Assembly: GCA_947172415.1 (NCBI GenBank)
Contig: OX359192.1
Location: forward strand, 7,672,901-7,736,900
Length of the DNA: 64,000 nucleotides
Source: Chondrosia reniformis
Lineage: Eukaryota > Porifera > Demospongiae > Chondrillida > Chondrillidae
Direction: 5' to 3'
This document shows positions 34,346-43,514 of this stretch, piece after piece. Numbering within the stretch: position 1 is the first letter of the stretch; each line of letters begins with the position of its first letter. Position numbers and translations under genes: made by a program. The notes below the pieces were generated by a model. That model did not search any database. It had not been told where the DNA came from and saw only the letters and a list, made by a program, of their open reading frames with translations.

Positions 34346-34698
34346 TATGTCTAACTCTTCCGCGGACAACTCCTCTCGATGAGGGAGGCTAAGAAGTCTT
34401 CTTATACGAGGCGTCTTGTTTCTCTGGTCAAGACGGTGTGCAAATACTTTCTTTATTGAATGCTAACAGTTTACCAAACCCAGCAGCTGCGATATCTCTT
34501 CGATGTAAACACGCGGTACACTTGATAGGATTATAGGATTGCAAAGCGCGGCTCTGCTAACCACCCCGTCGCCAATTCGATTCGTTTATCCCACCCGTAG
34601 GCATGGCGACCACTCAAATAGTTTGTTTAGTTAAGCGAAAAGTAAACAAAAACCCAAATGACGTCATAGCTCTCTATTATGTACAGAAAATAACAATG
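34346..34698. other. Intergenic region upstream of the forkhead gene
   Basis: Holds the forkhead promoter or a 5' exon and the 3' UTR of ATAD5. An acceptor-like TAG near 34463 precedes an open frame running into the forkhead coding region. Nothing else is recognisable. Confidence 0.4.
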
Positions 34699-37600
34699 TC
34701 ATAAAAATATATCATAATTCAGCTTCTCCAGTTGACATTCTTGTGTTAAGTAATGCCGAAATCTACAGTAAAAGTAACAAGCAAGAGTAGAACTGTATGA
34801 AAATATTTGAGTAACATCTCACTCTCTTACCTTCGTTTAGTCTTTGCCTTTTTTCTGATTTGCTCAGTTTTACAAATTTGTCTGACAAAAGGCATTAGCT
34901 CAAGTGGCACACTGGCAGTGGAGAGATAGGACAAGGGGGAGAACAGACACTGAATTGATGACCACTGGTCCTGGGTGGCCTTTAACCTTCTAAAGAAATA
35001 CCAAGAGAATGAGGATATGGGCACACAGTCAAAACACATTTGCCACAAATTAAAATCACAGCTAAACAAAATGAAACAATAAACAAGAACTTGCCTATCT
35101 GCATCAGTAACCAGTTCAACAGTCTTTGAAATCACTTTAATGTCACTGCTATCTGTACAGCAGCTGTCTGTAGTGGCCTGAAGAAGGCTACACAAAAGAG
35201 ACTCTCCGGCTGTCTGAACGTCCACTGCAAACTGAATACAGAAAGATTTGGCAGTTTGTGGTATACACAAGAATTATGCTAAAGTACACTTTACACAGCA
35301 TACAGGAGCTAATCTCTGGTACCTCAGTAAGAGAGGTGTCCTCCCTGTGAAGGTCCAGTAGAGTGTTACTTTCAGCTGCTCTTCTCCAACATTCAGAGTG
35401 GTAAGGGTTGAATCTCACTTTTCTGTTTTGGCGACCAAGTATATCTAAACTGGATAGGCTATCTGACATCCAAGTAAGTGTCTCCATTTTCTGCTTCACT
35501 TTTGCTGCATCAGACTCTCCCTCCCTGGCTAGAGCTGCAATAGCATTCTCACACACAACGTCTGTTACACTGACTGCAGCATCCTTTAGAGCAGCATGCG
35601 AGGTTGTTGAGACAGTGGAACACTTCAAGTTCACTTCACATCCAAGTAGATGGCTCAAAAGCCACAAGCTTCCTTCACCTTCCTCCTCTCCTGTAGCAGC
35701 TGACACAGAACAGGTAATTGGATTTACAGGACCCCCCTTGGAGGTGAGGTAGAACTGAAGAATCATGATACATCGCCTGATGTCATAATTAAATAGAGCA
35801 GCCATCACGCCAGCCTCTCTATCCTCCATGATGTAACCATGAGACAATGAGAGAATCTGAAGGTACACGGGTAACTCCTAGCACAGTAGAGGTTGAGAGA
35901 TGACAGTTGCTATTCTACCCCTACATACACACTTCAGCTCTTACCTTTGTTGGATGACTAAACGAAACTCTAATACAATCATCTACATCCCAATTTGAAT
36001 CTAAAACGAAACAACAATCTATTATATGTACGTACTATCTGTAAAAGTGACTCCCTGCAAACTCACTGCAGGCTGTCATGACAATGGGTTTCTTGGATAG
36101 TTCTACTATTTCATTCATTGCTGCCCAAAATCCCCTATCATGGTCATCAAATACAACATCCACCTAATGTACACATATTGAGCAATAAAGGCAGCTCCCA
36201 CGGGTCGGACAGTGAACTTACATCTTCCACAAGTATGAGTCCAAGCTTAGCCAAAGAAACATCATTAGCCTGTGAATTCTGGCTTTGACACCTTCTAGTG
36301 TCTCCTTCCTTAGACTTAACTGCACACTTCTTGGATGGTTTGAAGAAGGAAGCAATCCCTTTAGTTGGGTTTGGCTGCTCTACCGAGTTGCTTGAGGACA
36401 GCATCACTTGGTGTGACTGCGTGGCCTCCATAAAACTGGAGAGAACTTCACGCCTCCCTCTCTGTGAGGAGGAGGTCACCTCCATTACCTGCAGTAAAAG
36501 GGACCACATATATCAAGTTTTTTAGGAAATATTTCAGGGGAGGGGGCAATATTATGAGAAATAGAGGGCTATAGGTTGGAACTAAAATACAAAATTTGCT
36601 GCAAGTCCGGGGGAATCATTTTCAGGAGGGGGGGCAAAATGCCCACCCTTAAACAATCCTGCATATTGGTTTATGTGCATGGAGAAAGCACCTTACTTTG
36701 TATCCAAGTTCATTTGCTGTGGCATAGACGGAGCTCTTCTTCCCTGAACCAACTGGTCCAGTTAAAAACAACGCTTTGCACTGTTCTTCATCGCCATCTT
36801 CATAGGCCCAATCCTCTTCATCGTCATCAATTCTATTTCTCTTACGAGCTCTCCTGTACACTTTAACGGGAGATTCAAAGTCAGAGTCACTTTTATTTAG
36901 ATCTACCAAGTTCGTATGTTCAGAAGAGGAGGCCTTTGCTTGTCCTGAAGGTTGCCCCGCCCACTCCTTCAGCCACTGACTAATACCCATATTGGCATAT
37001 GAGTTCCCCAGCACTTCTCTACTGCAACAAGGTGCCAGTAGAGCTGACCAGTGATCTACTAAGGGCTCTGACATCCACTTGGTTGACCTGGATCCATTAT
37101 CGGTTGGACTGCACAGATTAATAATATTTCTAGAGGTGTCCTCAGAACTCTTCAGAGCTCTCTGTTCTACTATGATTCTTCTCTTTCTTCCATTAGAAAC
37201 ACGAACTTTAATGGAGCACATTAAGGACTGGCAATTGTCGGTCTCTTCAAATGGCTCTCTCTCCTCGTAGCAACCTCTTGTGGCCCTAACACACTTCCAG
37301 AAGATGTCAAACACAGGAACGTCTCTGTGATTCTCTTGTAGTGTCCTTAGCTGATTCATTGCTTTTTCAAAGGTAGCTACCTTTGTAAAGAGAATATAAA
37401 TAGACCTTCAACTGAGATATATACATATGTACAGCTACTTCAGACAGCAACTGAGCTTATGAGACAGTAAAAACCAGCCAGAAATATATGTACATACGTA
37501 CATATAATGTATATTATAAAATTTGTATCTCACAGGTGACTGAGCTGATTGTATCACTTTGCTGCTTTTCAATTCAAGTCGTGGTGCACCTAGAGAGGAT

Positions 37601-38487
37601 CGCTGAGAGGCAACCCCTCTCATTTCCTCCTGTCCACAGCTTGCCAAGGCTTCCAACCAACGTCTCTCATCAGTGGTGTACTGCCTAACGTGCACAACTT
37701 GACAGTAAGGGGCACAATCAAGAGGAACTGGCTGCGATGATGAATAACTTGCAATCAGCTTAGAAGGGCTGGAATGAGACTTTTTTGGACTTGATTTAGC
37801 ACTATCTGGAGAGGGAGATCGTGACCTCTGAGGAGAGGAAAGTCTGGATAAGGCCTTAGATTTCTTATTTCTGGACTTTGGGCTGTATGTGATGACACGA
37901 TCTGTGGCTTCCGATAATAATTGAAGAACCTCTTTTTGACTGTTGCTATTCTTTGACCCTGCTATTTTTTTGGCTGTCAGTAGGACGGATGCTGCTTTCT
38001 TGGATTTTGATTTCTTTTGAGGCCCCTGGCCCCTACAGGTGGCCGGGTCAACATTAGCAATAGACTGTGTAAGAGGTTTCAAGAAAATTGGTGCCAGCTT
38101 AACAGGAACTAATTCCTGTACTCTTGGCTGTTCTTCAATGAGTGAATCGTTCAGAACAATTGGCGATGTCACGCGATTTTGTTCCTGTGCTCCATCCGAG
38201 TCATCTATCAAAATCTGAGAACAATCGTCGACATCAGATTCCAGCTGCTTCTTCTTGCCTCTCAATCGATATTCACTCCTCCTTTTAGACTTAGGAGGGG
38301 CACAGCCTGTCAGAAAGTCATACGATGCAGAGTCGTTCTCGAGTTGCGTATCGTTAAATCTTTTGCTGGTGTATTTAGCTTCTGTCGGATAACCCTTTGC
38401 TTCATCTACATCTTTTATATCAATAGCTTTAATTGACTTCACTTCTGGAACTCTTTCAAAGAAATCACTTAAAGCACGTTTAGCCAT
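34699..38487 (-). CDS. ATAD5: ATAD5 / ELG1, PCNA-unloading clamp-loader large subunit
   Basis: The large subunit of the RFC-like complex that removes PCNA from replicated DNA in the nucleus. ATG 38487 gives MAKRALSDFFERV, where KRALSDFF fits a PIP-box-like PCNA-binding pattern. A long disordered basic N-terminus follows, with VVHVRQYTTDERRWLEAL resembling the human stretch before the AAA core. The AAA region has the P-loop TGPVGSGKKSSVYATANELG, then SSQRGRREVLSSFMEATQSH, an inserted KGIASFFKP-containing loop and Walker B LGLILVEDVDVVFDD. The C-terminus (RQICKTEQIRKKAKTKRRFR, HYL) matches the human end, with TGA at 34699. The P-loop has Lys where Thr/Ser normally follows the catalytic Lys. The gene diverges from the phospholipase gene. 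Confidence 0.93.
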
Positions 38488-38571
38488 TTAGAGGGCAGCC
38501 ATTTTCTAAGAGTTCCCGCCAATCCTAAGTCACGTGCATTTTGAAATCATTAGATCTATGGCAAACGAGAG
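38488..38571. promoter_or_regulatory. 84-bp bidirectional start region, ATAD5 / iPLA2
   Basis: The divergent start codons at 38487 and 38572 leave 84 bp for both promoters. The segment includes a CACGTG E-box-like hexamer (about 38533-38538). Confidence 0.55.
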
Positions 38572-40737
38572 ATGTATAAAGTAGCCCAAATTGACTTTGA
38601 AAACATTGATCTCCAAGGCGAAGCGATAAAGGAGGTCACATTTCAAACTCACGATGCCAAGACAGAGATGAACTTATTACTTCTCGCTCCTCCTAAGAAG
38701 GAACCGGAGACTGTGCCCAGACGCACACCTTCCAAAGTCTTTGATAAGCTGGTAGCTGATGTTACTACAAGGATGAAGGATAAGGTTTATGACTTGCTGA
38801 CTTTATTTGACGATGATCTTCGCCTGGAGATTCTAACCAGTAGCTATTGCGTAATTCTACAACAAAGACGTAATTTTCCTTCCTCAGAAGAGACAGATAG
38901 CAGAGATACAGAAGGAATTGCTGAAGAACCGAGATCAGATCGATATTTTCTTCTTTACAATACCAGAGAGGAAAATGAGGCAAGTTTGGAATTCACTAAA
39001 ATGGAGTCCCTCTTGAGACCCCTGCTTTCTGGGGGAGAAATGGGAGCTGAAGAATCACTTCTTAAGGATATAATCAGTAGCAATGGGCCGATACTACTTG
39101 AAGACCTCCCCAGTGTCCTTGTCAAGTGGAATACTGTTAAGCCACCAGCCTTCCAGAGTATGGCCGGTTGCATCAATATCAATACTAAATATGAGGGTGG
39201 GAGGACGGCACTTCACATAGCCTGCCAGAATGGACACAATGATATTGTTAAGCAGCTTCTGGAGATGAGTGCGGATACGAGGATAACTGATGATAATTGG
39301 TGTACGCCCTACCACACTGCAGTCAGCTATGGTTATCTGGAGTGCCTGCAAGAACTTTTGCAAGCGGACAAGAATAGGTTAGGACAAGAGGGTCTTGCTG
39401 AAGTGCTCTCTCTGCAAAACAGTGAAGGTCATTCTGTCCTGATGATGGCTGCAATTTACAACCATCTCCAGTGTGCCATGCTGCTTCTACTTAATGAGGT
39501 GGATAGTAATGCTTGTAACAAGCTGAATGGAAATGCAGCTCTTCATATTGCTGCAAAGAAGGGGTATTTACTTATATGTAAGCTTCTGGCTGTATTTGAT
39601 GCCAACATTGACTTAAAGAACCACGAGGGAAAGTCTCCCTTAGATGTACTTGAGGAAATGGATGATGACCAGTCAAAACAGTGCTTTCAGATGTTGGGAG
39701 CACTTGAGGTATCTGAAGAGACAACATCCTGGAAAGAACCTGCGGAGAAGGATAGCTGTGACATGCAGGGACCTGTTCTTCTTAGTATAGATGGAGGAGG
39801 AATTAGAGGTCTCTTGGGAGTAACTGTTCTTAATGAACTTGAAGGCATTCTTCGTCAGAAAGATCCTAACTTTACCTGTCTGGCAGATTACTTTCAGTGG
39901 GTGGCTGGTACCAGTACTGGATCATACATTGTGGGAGCTATGGCCTATTTAAGAGTACCGCCAAGAAAAATGCGAGCACTCTACCTTGTATTCAAGGAAA
40001 AGGCTCGTCTAATGGGCCGACCTTATCCAAATGAGCCAGTGAACCAGTACATGAAGGATGTGTTCTCAGAAGAAAAGTTACTTTCTGAAGTAAAGGAGCC
40101 CAAAGTCATCATTACAACCACATTGGCTGACAGAAACCCGCCTGAACTGCATTTAATGTGCAACTATGGGGAGCCCAGGCAAGGCCAGAAAGGACCGGGT
40201 GAGCGAAAGCTTTGGGAGGCAATGAGAGCATCTTCAGCGGCTCCAACGTACTTTGCAGCATTTGACAAGTTTTTGGATGGCGGTGTGATGGCCAATAATC
40301 CCACCCTTGATGCTATGACAGAGATGGTGCAACAAATGAAAGCAACTAATCAACCAATCAAATTTGGTCTAGTAGTATCATTGGGCACTGGAGTACTCTT
40401 GAGTAAGGCTACTCCGGGTATCAACATTCGCAAGTCACCAGCAGCAATATTGGATGACCTTAAAGGTTTGGTGGGACTGTTTCAGATCCTCATTGCCCAA
40501 ATTACTGCCAGCGATGGCCAGGAAGTGGAGCGAGCCCAAGCCTGGTGTGATTCTGTCAACTGTCCACTGTTCAGGTTTTCTGCACCGATATGCGATGTGG
40601 AGCTGAATGACATTGATAATGAAAGAGTCATAGAAATGATGTTTTATGGTCTGATATATGCCAAGCGCAACCGAGGAACATTACAGCAACTTGCGGATTT
40701 ACTCATTTGTCATAGAAAAGAATACAAAGCAAACTAA
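38572..40737 (+). CDS. Intronless calcium-independent phospholipase A2 (group VIA type), copy A
   Basis: A 721-residue, uninterrupted frame resembling PLA2G6/iPLA2-beta. Residues about 1-200 match the family's N-terminal region only loosely. Ankyrin repeats span about residues 205-370 (GRTALHIACQNGHNDIVKQL, GNAALHIAAKKGYLLICKLL). The patatin domain has the oxyanion loop DGGGIRG (about 400), nucleophile elbow GTSTGS and catalytic Asp in FLDGGVMANNPTLDAMTEM. The end AWCDSVNCPLFRFS matches family sequence. It should hydrolyse the sn-2 acyl chain of membrane phospholipids. Human PLA2G6 has about 17 exons, so absence of introns points to origin from a processed transcript. It is the most divergent of the three local copies and converges on copy B with 87 bp between stops. 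Confidence 0.92.
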   Translation: MYKVAQIDFENIDLQGEAIKEVTFQTHDAKTEMNLLLLAPPKKEPETVPRRTPSKVFDKLVADVTTRMKDKVYDLLTLFDDDLRLEILTSSYCVILQQRRNFPSSEETDSRDTEGIAEEPRSDRYFLLYNTREENEASLEFTKMESLLRPLLSGGEMGAEESLLKDIISSNGPILLEDLPSVLVKWNTVKPPAFQSMAGCININTKYEGGRTALHIACQNGHNDIVKQLLEMSADTRITDDNWCTPYHTAVSYGYLECLQELLQADKNRLGQEGLAEVLSLQNSEGHSVLMMAAIYNHLQCAMLLLLNEVDSNACNKLNGNAALHIAAKKGYLLICKLLAVFDANIDLKNHEGKSPLDVLEEMDDDQSKQCFQMLGALEVSEETTSWKEPAEKDSCDMQGPVLLSIDGGGIRGLLGVTVLNELEGILRQKDPNFTCLADYFQWVAGTSTGSYIVGAMAYLRVPPRKMRALYLVFKEKARLMGRPYPNEPVNQYMKDVFSEEKLLSEVKEPKVIITTTLADRNPPELHLMCNYGEPRQGQKGPGERKLWEAMRASSAAPTYFAAFDKFLDGGVMANNPTLDAMTEMVQQMKATNQPIKFGLVVSLGTGVLLSKATPGINIRKSPAAILDDLKGLVGLFQILIAQITASDGQEVERAQAWCDSVNCPLFRFSAPICDVELNDIDNERVIEMMFYGLIYAKRNRGTLQQLADLLICHRKEYKAN

Positions 40738-40824
40738 GTGTACTTCAATAATTATAATACTTGTTATTAATTAATGTACACTACTTTTCTACTTATTTTT
40801 ATCAATTGTAAAGACTATATAAAG

Positions 40825-42750
40825 TTATTCATTTCCCGACTTTGTCTTGAACTTCTTAGCTAACAGCATAGCCGTTTGTCTGATGGTATCTTGCCTCTCC
40901 AATGTGTACAAGTAGGTCTGGAACATCATCTTGGTCAGTTTCCTGTCATCTGTCTCAGCAAGATCAATGCTATCCACTTCCGGAGAAAGACGAACATACT
41001 CGCAGTTGATTGACTTGCACCAGATTCTTGCCTGCTGTACCTCTGGGCCATCACTATTAGTCAACTGCGACAGCAATACTTGACTGAGATGATACAGGTC
41101 ATCCAGTGAGTGGTAAATGGATTCAATAGGACTAGTCCATTTGAAGCCGGGAATATTGACACTTCCTACTTTTACAGCTGGCCATACTCCAGTTCCTATG
41201 GATACCACAGCACTGAGCTTGCATGCTTTGGCTGGGTCTTTGTTATCCAGTGATTCTGTCATGGCAACTAGGGTTGGGTTGTTGGCCATTAATCCACCAT
41301 CAATAAATTTCTTTTCAAAAGCTTCAAAGTAAGTTGGAGCAGCTGAGGATGCTCGTACTGCTTCCCATACCTTCCTGTCAGCAGGACAAACCTGACCTTG
41401 ACGTGGTTTCCCATAGTTACACATCAGGTAAAGGGAGGGTGGAGAGTGGCTGGCCAGTGTGGAGCAGACAATCACTTTTGGAACAGTTTCTTGAGCTAGT
41501 GTTGCTGTACCGCCAAATGCTTCCTTTATCAACAGATTGATCATATCAGATTTTATTGGTTTTGAATTCTGTTTGAACGCCTTGTCCTTAAACTTGAAGT
41601 ACATGTTTCGCATTTGAGAAAGTGTAAGGTCTCCATACACCAGCCCAGCTATGAAGAAAGATCCAGTACTGGTACCAGCAACCACATCAAAGCACTGAAT
41701 GATTGACTTAACCTCTGGACACATCCGTTTCACTTGCTTCTCAATCTCACTTAAAATTAAAGCTTCAATCAGTCCCCTAACACCCCCACCATCCAGAGCT
41801 AGAATGCAGTCACCTTCAGGACAACTCGTATCACTCATCTCTACATCACTTGGGGACTTATCAATTGCATCCACAACCTTCTTCAGAGCTGCATAGCATT
41901 CTGCTGCACCTGGTGCTTTGGACACTCTAGCCACCTCAATGGGGGTCCTTCCTTCCTTGTCCTTTACGTTTATGTCTGCCCCAAAGGCGATCAGAGCAGT
42001 GACTATATCGGTGAATCCTCCTTCAGCAGCATAGTGGAGTGGAGTCTTGCCAGTGAGGCTGTTGGGGTAAGAGGGGTCTGCATTGGCCAGCAGTTGGACC
42101 ATAAGTAACTTAAAGTTCCCCATCTTTGCAGCTAGTATCAGCGAAGTATCTCCATGCTTATCATGCAATTTCAGCAGGGCATCGATTTTCTCAGCTTTGT
42201 CGACTGGCATATTTTTGATCGCATAGTGTTCGTAGGTCGGATGAAGCAGGTTATGTAGTACTCCATATTTGTCACCTATGACTGCTAAATGATGAATGGA
42301 TCTCAGGTCATTATCCATAATTTTAGGTTCTTTCCCTTTAAAGAGCTTGTCGAACAATGAACTCAGTGCCTCTCCATTGTCCCAATCAAGTATTATCTCA
42401 ATCAACTTAGTTTCGTCTTGAATTGGGCCCTCGTGAGTAATCAACTTCCGCAGAAACGACTCGTCTATATCAGCTTTACCATGGCTGAGGAGAGGGTCGA
42501 AAAAATTGTATAATATTTTGAAGGCATCATTTGCAGTCTCTTCATCCTTCGTCTCATACAGTTGGAAGTACGTTGCTTCCTTCGGCTGCACGTCTGCGCC
42601 AGGTCCTCTTGAGAGAGCAACTACATATTGGATTTCGTTTCTAAATAGTACTAAACGATGCACATATTTTATTTCTCCGGTAGAATTCGCTAACACCACT
42701 TGGTGGATTTTTCGGAAATTTTCTACTCTAAATTCCTTGACTGAATACAT
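40825..42750 (-). CDS. Intronless calcium-independent phospholipase A2, copy B
   Basis: A 641-residue, single-exon frame with ankyrin repeats (KTPLHYAAEGGFTDIVTALI, KEGRTPIEVARV) and a patatin domain: DGGGVRG, GTSTGSFF, DGGLMANNPTLVAMTE. The Ser/Asp dyad and oxyanion loop are intact, so activity is expected. It lacks the longer ankyrin array of human PLA2G6, with fewer repeats than copy A. It shares with copy C a block of about 470 bp that is almost identical, plus an identical-looking 3' end, while the N-terminal third has drifted. No introns are present. The start at ATG 42750 (MYSVKEFRVENF) aligns with the start of copy C (MYSVKHFVPDDY). Confidence 0.93.
   Translation of the reverse strand: MYSVKEFRVENFRKIHQVVLANSTGEIKYVHRLVLFRNEIQYVVALSRGPGADVQPKEATYFQLYETKDEETANDAFKILYNFFDPLLSHGKADIDESFLRKLITHEGPIQDETKLIEIILDWDNGEALSSLFDKLFKGKEPKIMDNDLRSIHHLAVIGDKYGVLHNLLHPTYEHYAIKNMPVDKAEKIDALLKLHDKHGDTSLILAAKMGNFKLLMVQLLANADPSYPNSLTGKTPLHYAAEGGFTDIVTALIAFGADINVKDKEGRTPIEVARVSKAPGAAECYAALKKVVDAIDKSPSDVEMSDTSCPEGDCILALDGGGVRGLIEALILSEIEKQVKRMCPEVKSIIQCFDVVAGTSTGSFFIAGLVYGDLTLSQMRNMYFKFKDKAFKQNSKPIKSDMINLLIKEAFGGTATLAQETVPKVIVCSTLASHSPPSLYLMCNYGKPRQGQVCPADRKVWEAVRASSAAPTYFEAFEKKFIDGGLMANNPTLVAMTESLDNKDPAKACKLSAVVSIGTGVWPAVKVGSVNIPGFKWTSPIESIYHSLDDLYHLSQVLLSQLTNSDGPEVQQARIWCKSINCEYVRLSPEVDSIDLAETDDRKLTKMMFQTYLYTLERQDTIRQTAMLLAKKFKTKSGNE
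41632..42103 (-). repeat. Homogenised block shared by phospholipase copies B and C (B arm)
   Basis: Nearly identical in bases, including silent positions, to 44334-44806. It spans the second ankyrin repeat through the GTSTGS elbow. Sequence on both sides falls to much lower similarity. Confidence 0.85.
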
Positions 42751-43514
42751 GACAGACTTGAACGAGATCGAAAATGGCTATCGAATACACCCAAAAGGTC
42801 AAAGGTTAACTGGAAAGTGTCATTACTCGTGGATTCTATTATGTCACATCAGTAACATAGACATACGTCAAGACTCTCTAAAAGTGTCAATATTATAGGA
42901 CTGACATCCTACTAAGACCCTGCAGCTGCATGGCTGTGGATACTACATAGTTATAATGTTAGCTAAGGGACGCTGCACTCGGAATTGTATTCCCAGCATT
43001 ATACATAACATACATATAGATTTGCAAGTTATACCTCTGGGCTGTAAATTCAATCTTTGTACATTCAAACACAACCCAATGTACATCCAAACTTTTTACT
43101 TAAAGGATCCAAATGTTCCCTAACAGTTATGAATTATAATTTTCCATGTAAAACTGGTTCACACTTGTTATACATTTCCTATTTTCAGAAGAAATCAAAA
43201 GTGTTAATATAATTACACAGTTTAGGAAAATAAAACCAAAAAATAAATCTAATTATTGTTAGGCTAGTACCCGAATGTAACAACCAATGAAGGATAACAA
43301 GATGAAGAGCAAGTGAGTGTGTCTATATATTACTCATTTAATTGACTAAGCTGTGCAAATGAAGCATGCTAATTATGTAGCTGTGACTTCCAAATGATAA
43401 ATTTATGTAAATTTGATTATGAACAAATACACTTCAGCTGTGGTGGGTGCATAAAGTTTGATATTCATGAGAATATTGCTGAATATACTGCAGTTATAGT
43501 CATATTGTAGTTTG
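42751..43514. other. Intergenic region between phospholipase copies B and C
   Basis: An AT-rich 764-bp spacer holding the promoter of copy B and the 3' UTR of copy C. No open reading frame, RNA gene or repeat of note is visible. Confidence 0.6.

Noticed and set aside
34560-34600. tRNA-like B-box (ccaattcgattcg)
   Set aside because: No matching A-box, acceptor stem or anticodon arm could be drawn around it.
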